From Bacteroidota bacterium (lineage in GTDB: Bacteria > Bacteroidota > Bacteroidia > Chitinophagales > Chitinophagaceae), in contig SXXL01000036.1 of assembly GCA_005789565.1 (NCBI GenBank), positions 1 through 44,458 of the forward strand: DNA of 44,458 bases, written 5' to 3'. A program made the position numbers and the translations under genes. The notes beneath the pieces are model-generated. The model saw only the letters and a program-made list of their open reading frames with translations, did not search any database and had not been told where the DNA came from. How positions within the stretch are numbered: position 1 is the stretch's first letter; each line of letters starts with the position of its first letter. Shown here piece after piece: positions 25,655 through 35,999 of the stretch.

Positions 25655-28600
25655 TCAGTTATCCGCCTGTTTCTTCTTTTTGCGGAACAGGCCCCGGAAC
25701 AGGTCACCCAGGTGATCGTAGTCTTTTTGGTAGGATAAGCTGCCGCCGGCTCTGCGGGCGGTGATGGGGTTGGTATTATTGGTCAGGAAGTCGTTGCTTT
25801 TTCGGTAAAAGAAACCGACGCGTAAGCTTCCGCTCGGATTCAGCAGCCATTCCATGGTCACATCGGGCAGGAGTTGGATGCTTTGGGAGAGGTTGGCGTT
25901 GGTAGAGGATTGTCCCAGCGGTGCGTCAAATCCCAAGCCTCCGGAAATGATGAATCGGTTGTTGAAAAAGGATCTTCCGATCGAGAAGTTGATGTTGCTG
26001 CCGAGGTTCAGGGCATTGGTGCTGGCCGCCATCCAGTCGCGGTTGTAGAGGGACGTATTCAGGTTAATGGTATACTTGTCGCTTTTGAGCAAATTGCCCA
26101 GGAGTTTATTGATCTGATCACTGAGTACATTCAGCAACACGCCGGAGATGGTGGAGACACCGAGTCCGCTGCCGATCGGATCACCGGCGAGTTCGCTGGG
26201 GGCAAAACTGTTGAAGACGATCAGGTAGGTAACCTGTCGGTTCAATTCATTTGGATTTTTTTGTAGCTGGTTCACCAGCAGGGCCAGTTCCTGATTGCGG
26301 TCCACGACGCTGTTGGGCGGAAAGGCCAGCGAGAATCGGATCTGGGGTTGAAATAATTTTCCGGTGAGTTCGGCATTCACCCAAACATCGCCCCGTGCAT
26401 TGTTGAGTCCGTTCCCTAAATTGAGGGAGCTGGCCAGGGGTGCGAAGCTGACATTCTCGGCGCGATACACGGCCTCGAGCTTGATGTTTGCATCATAGGG
26501 GTCACCACTCCATTCCAGATAATGTTGGCCTCCTTTACGGATCTCGAATGGCTTTTTAAAAAAGGATTGGAACGTGAACAGGTAGTTCCCTTCGTCGATG
26601 TTGTAGCGGCCTCGCAACGTAAGCGGTTCGTTGCTGCCCGAACGAAGCTTCAGGGTGCCACTTCCTTTTCCGCGGATCACATCGCCCGTCAGTTCGTCCA
26701 GCACCACTTTAGCATTCACGAGGGGCGTGGCGGTGATCTCCATATCAACGGTGAAATTATCCGCCACCGAGAGGTTGTCGTTGCCCGACATTTCTCTTCC
26801 GTATTCCCGCTCCACGAGAAAATCTGCTTCTCCCGATTCCCGGCTGTCCTCCGACAATAAAGTGATGTAGCTGCTGTCTCGGTCCGATGCCCGCGCCTGC
26901 ATGTTCATGAGCAGGTTCGATTGGGGACCGCGCAATTGCAGGGCCAGCGTTCCCCGGGCTGTTCCATAGTATACTTCACCCTGCGATCGGTCGGTGTTGA
27001 GCAGCAGCACGGGGCGATCTGAATTGGTGACCAGCGAGCGGGTGGTTGCCGACAGATCGTAATACATATTCCGGAACGACTCGTGGGCAATACCGCCGCG
27101 GATGAAGATCGGATTTCCGGTAGCCGAGTCTTTCAAGACCCAACCGTCGAGGTCGATCAGGTTGGGCGTGATGTCGATCTCCGCGTCCTGTATCGAATAG
27201 AAGCAATTGGTGTATTTGATCCGCAGCCCGGCACCGATCAATCGCCCGCTGCCATAGAGTGCGGGGTTGTTTAGGTCGCCGAGGAGTTCCACCTCGCCGG
27301 TCAGGTTGCCCCGAATGTCAGTGAACAGATCGCCCAGGAATCGTTCCAGTATCTGAATCGGGTAGGCGTTGGCCTGCAACAGGATGCGGTTGCTGTCGAG
27401 CGGACCATTCAGCCACAGCCGGGCATCGAAGGTCAGGTGCTCCTGCGGATTTAGGGTCTCGCCCCAGGCGGTCAATTGTTGGGTCACCGGATCGAAGGCC
27501 AGGGAGGCACCTACTTCGCCGATCGAGTCGTTGTCAAATCGGAGCAGCCGGGTTTGGATGCTGTCGGCCTCAACGCGAAGTTGGCCGGTGGGGTCGAGGA
27601 GACGAACCTTGGCCGAGAGCAGCCCCTCCAACTCATTCGAGGGCAAAAAGAAAGGAGCGATGTCATGCAGATTCAAAGACTGGATCGAGATCTCGATATC
27701 ATTGTCCCCTTCCCTTTTGGAGGGGATGGTTCGAAGGTCGATCCGCTGATCACCCTCGCGCAGGCTGATTTTTCCGAGCGCCGGTTCGCCTTGGCGGATC
27801 AGCAATTGTCCGTTCTCATCGATCGACCAGAGTTTTCCTTGCACCAGAAAGGTGGATGGTGCCAGATCCAGCTTCAATCCGTTCGGGTAGGCGATCAATC
27901 GGCTGCGGATATCGGCTTTGTCGACGGCCTGGCTCAGTCCCGCCATTAACCGTAGGTCGGCGGTGTCTTGATGTGCCGTCAATTCAATGCGTGCTTCCGG
28001 TATGCTGATGCTGTCATTCCAATGAATTTTTTGGATCGCCCCAACGAAGCGTAGCGAGTCGCGGTTGCCCGTTGCTTCCAACGAAGTGCCTTCTAATAAA
28101 TATGTTCCGTATTGTAGTTTGGGGAGAGAGGCTTTTAGTTGAGAGCGTCCGTTGGCCGATTCCAGACGGCCCTCTATTTGGGCGTTGCTGAGCCCGCTGA
28201 TCGGCCAATGCAGCAACTCGAGATAGGATTCAATGTTGTAGGATCGAAGCGAGAAGGATACTTCATCGGTTCGTTGTTGGGGTGGGGGGGCTTGTATCCA
28301 AGCGGGGAAATATTTATTCCCCACCTGCAGTGCCAAGTTCGGCAAGGCATCCCAGGTAAATTGTCCGCGGATCGAAGCATCCATTTCATTGGAGCGGAGG
28401 ACCAAACTGCGCTGTCTTCCTTGTTGTTCCAGTTGCAGCTCAAAATCCTGTAAGCTCATCGGCACGCCGTTTCGGGCCAGTTCCAGCGAATGTCCCTGCA
28501 ACGTACCATTGAGGGTTTCGAGGTCGTTGCCCCGAAAAGAACCCCGCAGCGATCCTTTCAGGGTCAGGCCATCCGGATTCCAGCCGAGGCGGGTAAGGTC

Positions 28601-30385
28601 CATAGCCTCCAACCGCGCCTCCAGATCGTACACCGGGTCGTTGGAAAATGGTTCAGCACTGATTTGTATGATGCCGTTTAGGTTCGGGTCGCGTGTATTC
28701 AACGTGACGAGCCAAGTAGGTTCGTTCACGTCCAATTGATATTGGATGGGGCTAAATCGATACGTAGAAGTTTGCAGCTGATTCAACGCGCCTGTGGCCC
28801 GGATGGTTTGGGTGCCTTTTCCTGTGAGTGTCAATGAAAGTTGAGCCGACCGCACACCGGCCTCCGGAAAAACATTGTTCAGTCCTTGAAGCTGTCCGCT
28901 CAACGAAGCCCGATAGGTCACCGTTTGTTTCGGGGCATAGCGCGCTTCGCCTTGACCCGTCAGTGAACCCAACTGGGTGCGCAGGTTTCCACTGAACGAT
29001 GCTTGATCGGCGGTGAGCAGCCCTTTTCCCCTCAGCTGCGCAAAGCCCAGTTTCTGTAACATAGTTTGTTGCGAGGATGACACCGACAGCCATTTCAAGG
29101 AAGTCTTGGCATCCGCGAATACTTCTGCCCCTTCCAATTCCCATCGCCAGTTCTGCCGACTTCTCCATCGAAGGCCTGTCAGGTCGCCGCTGAATCGTAA
29201 CCCCTGGCCCCACTGTGCCCAAAGACCGCGTGCCTGAAGACGATCCGATTCCACCAGTATCTTTCCGCGCACTAGCAGGGGGGCGCTCAGGGGTAATGTT
29301 TCACCGGTCAACAGATACACGTCAGCCGGACTGATCTCCATCACCGCGTCCGCTATCTCCACGCGCGAGCCGGTATTGGTTTGTATCCATTGAATTTGTT
29401 GGCGGCATTCACTTTGGCCAGTCCGTAATTGAAAATCCTCCCAAGCCCAACCGGTTGGCCGACCTTTTACTGTGCCCGACAAATTTTTTAATTCGAATCC
29501 GCTCGACTCCTTGCCAGAAAGTACGATGGGCAGTTGAACCGAATCTGGAGAAGCCTGCAGGTCTGTTACCGCCAATTGCAAGTCGGTCCATTCCATATGC
29601 TGCGGATTCAATCGATCGCGGTACCGGGCGACGCCTCTTTTTTTCCAAGACACCTTTCCGTTCTTGATCCGTACTTGATCGATTCGTCCAGCGGGACCCT
29701 CCCAGCCGGGTTTCATGGAGAAGAAGTCAGTCGGGGCAGACACGGGTTGGGCCGGACGTTTTCCCTCGTATTCCTCTATCGCCACTATGGGCTCCCGGAG
29801 CAAGACCTGTTGGATATCGAAAACGGTATCGGCCGGGTCCAACCGCTTGGCTTGAACCGATAACTCACTAAAAGCGGCCGAGGCATTCATGCCGCTCCAG
29901 GCATCGCGCATGACAACAGACGAGCGCAGGATCACCACTTCACGCAGGTTGAAATGAGTGCCTCCACCGCTCGAGGCCGATGTGTCGGCTGGTCCAGTCA
30001 GTCGGCTCAGCAACGTGGCATGCTGCCACACCGAATCCTCTCGTTGAAGAATGATGCGTGCATCTTCGAGTCGGATCGGTCCCAGTTCATTTCGGCTCCG
30101 AAGAAAAAACCAGTTGGTCACTTGCACCTCTACGAGTCCGGCGTGCAACAAGGTGTCCTGTTCGCTGTCGTAAACTGTGAGTCCTTCCAACCGCAGCCGA
30201 TCGAATAGCGAGAACCGCGCATTTTTCAATTCGATCTTGGTTTGCCACTGCTGCGACAAGTATTCAAGTAGTTGTTGCGTCAGCCAATTTTGTCCGAAAG
30301 GAGATTGCAGGAACAAGTAGGCGGAAAGGATCAGGAGCAGCAGCACTCCGATCGCCCATTTTGATATCCGCCTGAACTTTTTCAA
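25655..30385 (-). CDS. tamB: TamB-domain translocation/assembly module protein
   Basis: A 1576-residue AsmA/TamB-like protein. One N-terminal inner-membrane helix (about 9-30, ISKWAIGVLLLLILSAYLFLQ) precedes a very long repetitive beta-rich periplasmic region. It includes NARFSLFDRLRLEGLTVYD near the start and the C-terminal TamB (DUF490) domain with GKGSGTLKLRSGSNEPLTLRGRY and INFSIGRSFFNNRFIISGGLGFD. Such proteins bridge inner and outer membranes, work with a TamA-type Omp85 protein, and may move lipids. The start codon is TTG: an in-frame TAA lies seven codons upstream and no ATG precedes the helix. A candidate TamL-type partner is at 35989-38319, about 5.6 kb away. Confidence 0.93.
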   Translation of the reverse strand: MKKFRRISKWAIGVLLLLILSAYLFLQSPFGQNWLTQQLLEYLSQQWQTKIELKNARFSLFDRLRLEGLTVYDSEQDTLLHAGLVEVQVTNWFFLRSRNELGPIRLEDARIILQREDSVWQHATLLSRLTGPADTSASSGGGTHFNLREVVILRSSVVMRDAWSGMNASAAFSELSVQAKRLDPADTVFDIQQVLLREPIVAIEEYEGKRPAQPVSAPTDFFSMKPGWEGPAGRIDQVRIKNGKVSWKKRGVARYRDRLNPQHMEWTDLQLAVTDLQASPDSVQLPIVLSGKESSGFELKNLSGTVKGRPTGWAWEDFQLRTGQSECRQQIQWIQTNTGSRVEIADAVMEISPADVYLLTGETLPLSAPLLVRGKILVESDRLQARGLWAQWGQGLRFSGDLTGLRWRSRQNWRWELEGAEVFADAKTSLKWLSVSSSQQTMLQKLGFAQLRGKGLLTADQASFSGNLRTQLGSLTGQGEARYAPKQTVTYRASLSGQLQGLNNVFPEAGVRSAQLSLTLTGKGTQTIRATGALNQLQTSTYRFSPIQYQLDVNEPTWLVTLNTRDPNLNGIIQISAEPFSNDPVYDLEARLEAMDLTRLGWNPDGLTLKGSLRGSFRGNDLETLNGTLQGHSLELARNGVPMSLQDFELQLEQQGRQRSLVLRSNEMDASIRGQFTWDALPNLALQVGNKYFPAWIQAPPPQQRTDEVSFSLRSYNIESYLELLHWPISGLSNAQIEGRLESANGRSQLKASLPKLQYGTYLLEGTSLEATGNRDSLRFVGAIQKIHWNDSISIPEARIELTAHQDTADLRLMAGLSQAVDKADIRSRLIAYPNGLKLDLAPSTFLVQGKLWSIDENGQLLIRQGEPALGKISLREGDQRIDLRTIPSKREGDNDIEISIQSLNLHDIAPFFLPSNELEGLLSAKVRLLDPTGQLRVEADSIQTRLLRFDNDSIGEVGASLAFDPVTQQLTAWGETLNPQEHLTFDARLWLNGPLDSNRILLQANAYPIQILERFLGDLFTDIRGNLTGEVELLGDLNNPALYGSGRLIGAGLRIKYTNCFYSIQDAEIDITPNLIDLDGWVLKDSATGNPIFIRGGIAHESFRNMYYDLSATTRSLVTNSDRPVLLLNTDRSQGEVYYGTARGTLALQLRGPQSNLLMNMQARASDRDSSYITLLSEDSRESGEADFLVEREYGREMSGNDNLSVADNFTVDMEITATPLVNAKVVLDELTGDVIRGKGSGTLKLRSGSNEPLTLRGRYNIDEGNYLFTFQSFFKKPFEIRKGGQHYLEWSGDPYDANIKLEAVYRAENVSFAPLASSLNLGNGLNNARGDVWVNAELTGKLFQPQIRFSLAFPPNSVVDRNQELALLVNQLQKNPNELNRQVTYLIVFNSFAPSELAGDPIGSGLGVSTISGVLLNVLSDQINKLLGNLLKSDKYTINLNTSLYNRDWMAASTNALNLGSNINFSIGRSFFNNRFIISGGLGFDAPLGQSSTNANLSQSIQLLPDVTMEWLLNPSGSLRVGFFYRKSNDFLTNNTNPITARRAGGSLSYQKDYDHLGDLFRGLFRKKKKQADN

Positions 30386-30398
30386 TTCTTGATTTGGG

Positions 30399-30406
30399 TA
30401 AAATTA
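30399..30406 (-). promoter_or_regulatory. Possible -7 box of tamB
   Basis: The reverse strand reads TAATTTTA, one mismatch from TAnnTTTG, 13 bases before the TTG start of tamB. No -33 box is clear. Confidence 0.3.
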
Positions 30407-30473
30407 CAGTATGCGGTGGCCCCGGCCAATTCACGGCCACCAGGAATTGTTAGGATTGATGTAACATTGGGAT

Positions 30474-31529
30474 ATGCAATCAAACGCACTCAAACGCCTG
30501 CTGGTGATCGGCATGGTGATACTATGGAATGTTCTTTGCCCGGTATGGGCCCAGCGGACCACTTCCTACACGCTGGTGATCCATGGCGGGGCTGGCACCA
30601 TCACGCGGGCCAACATGTCGGCCGAGATGGAACGGGCATATCATCAATCCTTGCAACGGGCACTCGATCTGGGCGAGAAGATGCTGGCCGGTGGATTGCC
30701 CGCCTTGGAGGTAGTCGAAAAAGTGGTTCGTCTACTGGAAGATGATTCTCTTTTCAATGCGGGCAAAGGAGCTGTATTGACAAATGCCGGCGAGCATGAA
30801 CTAGATGCGGCGATCATGGACGGAAAAAATCTCGGGGCCGGATCGGTGGCCGGTGTCAAGACCATCAAGAACCCCATTTCGGCGGCCCGTGCGGTAATGG
30901 AAAAAACCGAGCACGTGATGCTCAGTGGTTCGGGGGCTGAGGCATTTGCTCGACAGATCGGTTTGGAAATGGTGCCCAATTCTTATTTCAGTACGGAGTC
31001 CCGGCGCCGGGGACTGAAAAGGGCACTCGAGGAAGAGAAAAAGAATACACCCAATGCTCCCCAACCGGCTGCTGGCATCTCCTCGGTGCGGGTCGATTGG
31101 AAATATGGCACGGTAGGAGCCGTGGCGTTAGACCAGCAGGGAAACCTGGCGGCGGCCACCAGTACGGGGGGTATGACCAACAAACGTTACGGACGGATCG
31201 GGGATGCGCCGCTCATTGGTGCCGGCACGTACGCCGACAGTTTAGTGGCGGTGAGTTGTACGGGCTGGGGAGAATTTTTTATTCGAATGGTGATGGCTAA
31301 ATCGCTCGCCGATCGGGTTCGTTTCGGTAATCAATCGCTTGTCAAAGCCGGTGACGAACTTATTCAGATAGCTCTTCCGGCACTGGGCGGGGATGGGGGA
31401 TTGATTGCGGTTGACCGAAACGGTGAACCGATCATGCCTTTCTGCACCGAAGGCATGTATCGCGGGTATGTCCGGAAAGAGGCCGGATCCGACAAGGTCA
31501 AAAGGGTTGTGGCGATCTACAAAGATTGA
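30474..31529 (+). CDS. Isoaspartyl peptidase / L-asparaginase (Ntn-hydrolase)
   Basis: A 351-residue precursor of the plant-type asparaginase family. A signal peptide (about 1-26, ending PVWAQ) sends it to the periplasm. The alpha chain has YTLVIHGGAGTI and FNAGKGAVLTNAGEHELDAAIMDG. Autocleavage should occur before T213 in DWKYGTVGAVALD, which makes T213 the nucleophile. The beta chain has ATSTGGMTNKRYGRIGDAPLIGAGTYAD and the CTGWGEFFIR block. It hydrolyses isoaspartyl dipeptides and asparagine. It is a monocistronic gene divergent from tamB, with a weak TAACATTG box four bases before the ATG. Its TGA directly abuts the stop of the convergent FadL-like gene. Confidence 0.95.
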   Translation: MQSNALKRLLVIGMVILWNVLCPVWAQRTTSYTLVIHGGAGTITRANMSAEMERAYHQSLQRALDLGEKMLAGGLPALEVVEKVVRLLEDDSLFNAGKGAVLTNAGEHELDAAIMDGKNLGAGSVAGVKTIKNPISAARAVMEKTEHVMLSGSGAEAFARQIGLEMVPNSYFSTESRRRGLKRALEEEKKNTPNAPQPAAGISSVRVDWKYGTVGAVALDQQGNLAAATSTGGMTNKRYGRIGDAPLIGAGTYADSLVAVSCTGWGEFFIRMVMAKSLADRVRFGNQSLVKAGDELIQIALPALGGDGGLIAVDRNGEPIMPFCTEGMYRGYVRKEAGSDKVKRVVAIYKD

Positions 31530-33089
31530 TCAGGAACCAAGTTTTACCCCGAAGGTCAGCACCACTTGTGCGCCTTGTTGCTGCAAACGGGCCATCGGAA
31601 AATTCCCATTCGCCAACCGATATGGGGCGTGAACGTCTTTGCCGGTAAGGTGAACATAAGTCAGGTCAACGTAAAAACCTCGGTCGCGATAGCCCAGTCC
31701 GCTGCTGATCTGCATCCGCGATCCTTTTTCGCCATATAAGTTCTCATACGGGTTGCCCAAAAAAGCGGCACCGCCACGAACCATCCACGTGTTGAATTTC
31801 AATTCGCCTCCGAACCGCACATTGAAAACACCCCGATAAGTCCGATCGATGGCTTGGTTCAGAGCCTTCAGGTAATTTTTGGTGTCGGTACTATTGTCGA
31901 CTTCAGTATCTGGGGAGTATTGAACGGCTCGTAGGTTTACGTATTCCAGGTCGGCGGTCAGAAAGCCTTTTTGTTTTCGGATGTCTTTGGTCGACCGCAA
32001 TACATAGGATACACTGGCGATGGCCCGATAGGGGGTGCTCATCATATATAGAAAATCGTTGGGAGCCCCGTTGTTGAATTGGGCGGAGCTTTGGGTCTGC
32101 TCTCCCTTGTAATTTTCCGTATCCGTTGTCACGACCGTGCGGTAGGTGTCCTTCATCGAGAACCAGGTGGGTGTGTGGAATGCCAGTCCGAGACGCCAAT
32201 ACAAGTTGGGACGGTACAGTAAACCCAATTTGAGGTTTACGCCAACGCCTTTCGATTCGAGGTAATCGGTGACGCGTGCAAAATCAAAATTGTTCAGGGT
32301 CGTACCCGCATCGGCTTCCGTGAATTGTCCCGCGCGTTCATATTGCAAGAAGGGGATGCCCACCGTGGCACCGTAGTATAGCTTTTCATTCGTAGCGCCA
32401 CCATAGCCGATGGCCAGTTCTGTGATCCCGCCGGATTGCCGAATGAAATTTTCTTGCAACAATCCGCTCGCGATCGGGGCACGGGTCTTGAATTGAAAAT
32501 TGCCGTTGGTGCCGCCCGCTACCGTGTCGATCCAATAGGTATTGAAGGCCAGGCTGGATCCATGCGGATAATTGTTGGCTACGGCATTGGCGTCCCGGAT
32601 TCCCTGAATCTCCTCTAAGAATTTTTGGGAATAACTGGATCGATTGTTTTGTCCGCGATACAAGATATTATTTCGAAAATGCGCGGTGCGGTTGATGGCC
32701 AGCGACAGCACCGAAACTTGTTTTTTCCCTTTTCGGTTGGTTTGGACATCGGCGAGGACCAATCCGCTGGTCCCAAAGCTCATTTGCTTGCGGGTTGCAT
32801 TTTCTTTCCGGTTCAGGAAATCGGATTGTTGACGGAGCTGTTGAAAGGCAGGGGAAAGAACCAGATCGCCGGTTCGGAAAAAAGCCAGTCCCGCCGGATT
32901 CACGAACGTAGCGGAAAGATCGCCTCCCAGGGATCCCATCGCACCGCCGATGGCTTGTTGACGGGCCGTGCCACTGGGCAGGGTCCAACTCCAACGTAGG
33001 GCATCGGTGGGGTCTTGTGCAGCTGTCTCCACCACCGGTAGCAAGGATAGGCTTCCAGCCAACAAGGCAAGTGCGAAAATGGACTTCAT
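31530..33089 (-). CDS. FadL/OMPP1-like outer-membrane transport protein
   Basis: A 519-residue exported barrel. After a signal peptide (about 1-24, ending ETAAQ) comes the FadL-type N-terminal phrase SGTARQQAIGGAMGSLGGDLSATFVNPAGLAFFRTGDLVLSP. Its NPAGLA motif is diagnostic for the OMPP1/FadL/TodX family. The strands continue to LQQQGAQVVLTFGVKLGS. Family members let hydrophobic molecules pass the outer membrane. T9SS proteins PorV/LptO belong to the wider family but are shorter, so I do not call it PorV. It follows the lipoprotein gene after nine bases and likely shares its transcript. Confidence 0.9.
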   Translation of the reverse strand: MKSIFALALLAGSLSLLPVVETAAQDPTDALRWSWTLPSGTARQQAIGGAMGSLGGDLSATFVNPAGLAFFRTGDLVLSPAFQQLRQQSDFLNRKENATRKQMSFGTSGLVLADVQTNRKGKKQVSVLSLAINRTAHFRNNILYRGQNNRSSYSQKFLEEIQGIRDANAVANNYPHGSSLAFNTYWIDTVAGGTNGNFQFKTRAPIASGLLQENFIRQSGGITELAIGYGGATNEKLYYGATVGIPFLQYERAGQFTEADAGTTLNNFDFARVTDYLESKGVGVNLKLGLLYRPNLYWRLGLAFHTPTWFSMKDTYRTVVTTDTENYKGEQTQSSAQFNNGAPNDFLYMMSTPYRAIASVSYVLRSTKDIRKQKGFLTADLEYVNLRAVQYSPDTEVDNSTDTKNYLKALNQAIDRTYRGVFNVRFGGELKFNTWMVRGGAAFLGNPYENLYGEKGSRMQISSGLGYRDRGFYVDLTYVHLTGKDVHAPYRLANGNFPMARLQQQGAQVVLTFGVKLGS

Positions 33090-33098
33090 GGATTCCGT

Positions 33099-33701
33099 TT
33101 AGAATTTACGTACCGGAGCGGCGGGGGTGGAAGAGGAGTTGCTCGGCGGGTTGGAGGTGGAGGATGATTGGCCCGAGTTGGTATTTCCGTTTCCGAAAAT
33201 ATCCCGGAGTCCGCCTCCAATGGTGTTCAGATTTTGATTCGGCCGGTTCGTAGTGGTCGGTCGCACTGGGTTCAACTTCGGGTTGCCCGCGTTGACGGTC
33301 GTGGTGCCGCCGTTGTTCGGTGTTTGGAACGTGCTCAGGTTCGATAGGCGGGGACGGTTGGGGGTGCGGGGGGTGGCAACGCCCACGCCCCAATAGGGAT
33401 TGTGGAATACGTTCCAGTTATAGAAGGGATGAAACGGTGTTCCGAAACTGTAATTCATGCCGTAGGTCCACCGCTCGTACGCATACCAATCGTTCAGGTC
33501 GCTCCAGTGCCGGCGGTTCCGCACTTTCATGCGCAGGTATCTGTCTTCGTCCGTGTCGACTCGCTCGTAATCGTTGCCGACCGATTCAGGGGAGTAGTAC
33601 ACATCGTCCGGTGTTTGTGCCTCGGGAAAAGCCGTGCGGCAGCTGCTCAACGAAAAACCAACCAGTAAAAGAAGGAGGAGGGTGTTTTTCATGGGTTTCA
33701 T
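33099..33701 (-). CDS. Lipoprotein of unknown function with a low-complexity tail
   Basis: A 200-residue protein with a lipoprotein signal peptide, LLLLLLVGFSLSSC, where the lipid-anchored cysteine is about residue 21. An alternative ATG at 33692 gives a slightly shorter leader. An acidic, tyrosine-rich head (DDVYYSPESVGNDYERVDTDEDRYLRMK) leads to a W/Y-rich middle (DWYAYERWTYGMNYSFG). The last 60 residues are rich in S, P, N, T and G. It is probably anchored in an envelope membrane. It is the first gene of a pair with the FadL-like gene, nine bases downstream. I do not recognise the family. Confidence 0.75.
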   Translation of the reverse strand: MKPMKNTLLLLLLVGFSLSSCRTAFPEAQTPDDVYYSPESVGNDYERVDTDEDRYLRMKVRNRRHWSDLNDWYAYERWTYGMNYSFGTPFHPFYNWNVFHNPYWGVGVATPRTPNRPRLSNLSTFQTPNNGGTTTVNAGNPKLNPVRPTTTNRPNQNLNTIGGGLRDIFGNGNTNSGQSSSTSNPPSNSSSTPAAPVRKF

Positions 33702-33838
33702 TTTTGAGGCGATGAACTCGTTAATTTTGAGCCGCCGAAGCGGGTTTTCTATATAACAAAGATTTGAAGTTTTGGGTTCGCGTTGGCTGAATCGTTGTTA
33801 AAAAATCCACAAATGGCCATCTTGATAAATCATCCTTC

Positions 33839-35317
33839 ATGAGCAAAGCTATCACTTCTCGCGCAACGGATTATTCGCAATGGTACAACGACCTCGTGTT
33901 GCGAGGCGAATTGGCCGATTATTCGGCTGTGCGCGGCTGTATGGTCATCAAGCCCTATGGATACGCCCTGTGGGAGAACATGCGCGATGCACTCGATCGG
34001 ATGTTCAAGGACACCGGCCACGTCAATGCTTATTTTCCCCTATTCGTGCCCAAAAGTCTCTTTGAGGCGGAAGAAAAGAATGCGGAGGGATTTGCCAAGG
34101 AATGTGCCATCGTTACCCATTACCGGCTCAAGGCGGATCCGGATAAGAAAGGAAAACTGATCGTGGATCCCGAGGCTAAATTGGAAGAGGAGCTGGTGGT
34201 GCGTCCCACCAGCGAGGCTATCATCTGGAACACTTACAAAGGTTGGATACAATCTTACCGCGATTTACCCATCTTGGTCAATCAATGGGCCAACGTGGTT
34301 CGGTGGGAGATGCGCACCCGATTGTTTTTGCGCACGGCTGAGTTTCTTTGGCAGGAAGGGCACACGGCCCATGCCACCCGTGCGGAAGCCGTGGAGGAGA
34401 CGGTTAAAATGCTCGAGGTCTATGCCGACTTCGTAGAGAATTGGATGGCCGTGCCCGTGATCAAAGGAGTCAAAACCCCTAACGAACGATTTGCCGGGGC
34501 GGAGGATACCTATTGCATCGAGGCACTGATGCAGGACGGCAAAGCGTTGCAAGCGGGCACCTCACATTTCCTGGGACAAAATTTTGCCAAGGCCTTTGAC
34601 GTGAAATTTTCGGATCGCGACAATAAATTGGATTATGTATGGGCGACCAGTTGGGGTGTCAGTACCCGACTGATCGGAGCCTTGGTGATGGCACATAGCG
34701 ACGACCAGGGATTGGTTCTGCCCCCTCGGATCGCCCCGTGGCAAGTGGTGATCGTGCCCATCTACAAAGGCGAGGAGCAAAAAGCTCAGATCGATGCCCG
34801 GGTCGACCAGATCCTCTCGGAGCTCAAGGCCGCCGGCATTCGAGTGAAATATGATAACAGCGATCAAGCCCGTCCCGGCTGGAAATTTGCCGAATATGAG
34901 ATGAAAGGGGTTCCGGTTCGGCTCGCCATCGGTGCACGCGACCTGGAGAACAACGTCGTCGAAGTAGCCCGTCGCGACAACCAGACCAAAGAGACGGTCT
35001 CCCTCAACGGCCTCACCGCACACGTTCAATCCCTGTTAAGCGATATTCAGCAAAATCTCTTCGACCGCGCCAAGGCCTATCGCGACGCGCACATCACTCC
35101 TGCGGATAGCTGGGAGCAGTTCGAGCAGCTGCTGGATGAAAAAGGCGGATTTATCGCGGCCCATTGGGACGGAACGCCGGAGACGGAAGAAGCCATCAAG
35201 GAAAAAACAAAAGCGACCATTCGCTGCATACCGCTTAATCAATCTCCGGAAGCTGGTACCTGCATCTTGACCGGAAAGCCCTCCACGCAACGCGTACTCT
35301 TCGCCCGTGCCTACTGA
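33839..35317 (+). CDS. proS: Prolyl-tRNA synthetase (archaeal/eukaryal type)
   Basis: A 492-residue class II synthetase. The catalytic core shows [18 protein letters not shown] (motif 1 region), [18 protein letters not shown] and [23 protein letters not shown] (motif 2 loop). The anticodon-binding domain has [13 protein letters not shown] and the following [22 protein letters not shown] (motif 3 region nearby). A C-terminal zinc-type domain ends with [32 protein letters not shown]. The enzyme charges tRNA-Pro. The compact form without an editing insertion is the ProS-type-3 architecture common in Bacteroidota. The truB gene follows ten bases after its stop, so the two are probably co-transcribed. 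Confidence 0.97.
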   Translation: MSKAITSRATDYSQWYNDLVLRGELADYSAVRGCMVIKPYGYALWENMRDALDRMFKDTGHVNAYFPLFVPKSLFEAEEKNAEGFAKECAIVTHYRLKADPDKKGKLIVDPEAKLEEELVVRPTSEAIIWNTYKGWIQSYRDLPILVNQWANVVRWEMRTRLFLRTAEFLWQEGHTAHATRAEAVEETVKMLEVYADFVENWMAVPVIKGVKTPNERFAGAEDTYCIEALMQDGKALQAGTSHFLGQNFAKAFDVKFSDRDNKLDYVWATSWGVSTRLIGALVMAHSDDQGLVLPPRIAPWQVVIVPIYKGEEQKAQIDARVDQILSELKAAGIRVKYDNSDQARPGWKFAEYEMKGVPVRLAIGARDLENNVVEVARRDNQTKETVSLNGLTAHVQSLLSDIQQNLFDRAKAYRDAHITPADSWEQFEQLLDEKGGFIAAHWDGTPETEEAIKEKTKATIRCIPLNQSPEAGTCILTGKPSTQRVLFARAY

Positions 35318-35327
35318 TCTCCCGAAT

Positions 35328-35999
35328 ATGACAAAGGTCGATTATGAGGCGGGGCAGGTCTTGTTGTTCGATAAGCCGTATGAGTGGACTTCCTTCGATC
35401 TGGTACGAAAGGTTCGCGGTTTGATCCGAATCAAGAAGATCGGACATGCCGGCACCCTTGATCCGTTGGCGACGGGACTCATGATCCTTTGCACCGGAAA
35501 ATTCACCAAGCGGATCAATGAGTTCATGGGGCAGGAAAAAGAGTACATCTCGGAAATGACCCTGGGTGCCGTTACGCCCACTTACGACCTGGAGTCAGAA
35601 CCGGAGTCCATGAAAGTGGTGGAAGACTTTTCCAACGATCGGTTGGAATCGGTGTTTCAGTCCTTTCGCGGTCCCATTCTGCAAATTCCGCCCGCACACT
35701 CCGCCATCAAAGTGGGCGGGAAGCGAGTGTATGAATTGGCCCGGGCCGGAAAGGAAGTAAAACTCGAGCCGCGTCCGGTTACCATCCACACCTTAGAATG
35801 TTTGCAACGGCAGGAAGAACGGATAACGCTTCGGGTGGTCTGTTCTACCGGCACGTATATCCGAAGCCTGGTACATGATATCGGGCAAGTCTTGGGTTGC
35901 GGGGCCTATCTCAGCGGACTCACCCGCACCCGCATCGGTACGCAACATCTTTCCGATGCCTGGTCGGTGGAGGCATTTGAAAAATCCATCAAAGGATAA
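35328..35999 (+). CDS. truB: tRNA pseudouridine-55 synthase
   Basis: A 223-residue protein from the ATG at 35328; a GTG seven codons earlier at 35307 overlaps the end of proS and is less likely. The TruB core is complete: VLLFDKPYEWTSFDLVRKVRGL, then GHAGTLDPLATGLMIL with the catalytic aspartate at about residue 45. TYDLESEP, PPAHSAIKVGGKRVYELARAG and CSTGTYIRSLVHDIGQVLGCGAYLSGLTRTRIG follow. It converts U55 in the T-loop of tRNAs. It sits just after proS, so two tRNA-related genes are paired. The stop overlaps the convergent TamL-like gene by eleven bases. Confidence 0.97.
   Translation: MTKVDYEAGQVLLFDKPYEWTSFDLVRKVRGLIRIKKIGHAGTLDPLATGLMILCTGKFTKRINEFMGQEKEYISEMTLGAVTPTYDLESEPESMKVVEDFSNDRLESVFQSFRGPILQIPPAHSAIKVGGKRVYELARAGKEVKLEPRPVTIHTLECLQRQEERITLRVVCSTGTYIRSLVHDIGQVLGCGAYLSGLTRTRIGTQHLSDAWSVEAFEKSIKG

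Noticed and set aside
31530-33089. Reading the FadL-like gene as the T9SS component PorV
   Set aside because: The protein is clearly longer than PorV proteins and its strongest resemblance is the general OMPP1/FadL N-terminus; no PorU or other T9SS core gene is adjacent.
33731-33750. Small hairpin-like CCGC-CGAA-GCGG followed by TTTTCT before proS
   Set aside because: The stem has only four base pairs and no gene ends just upstream, so it is not a convincing terminator or attenuator.
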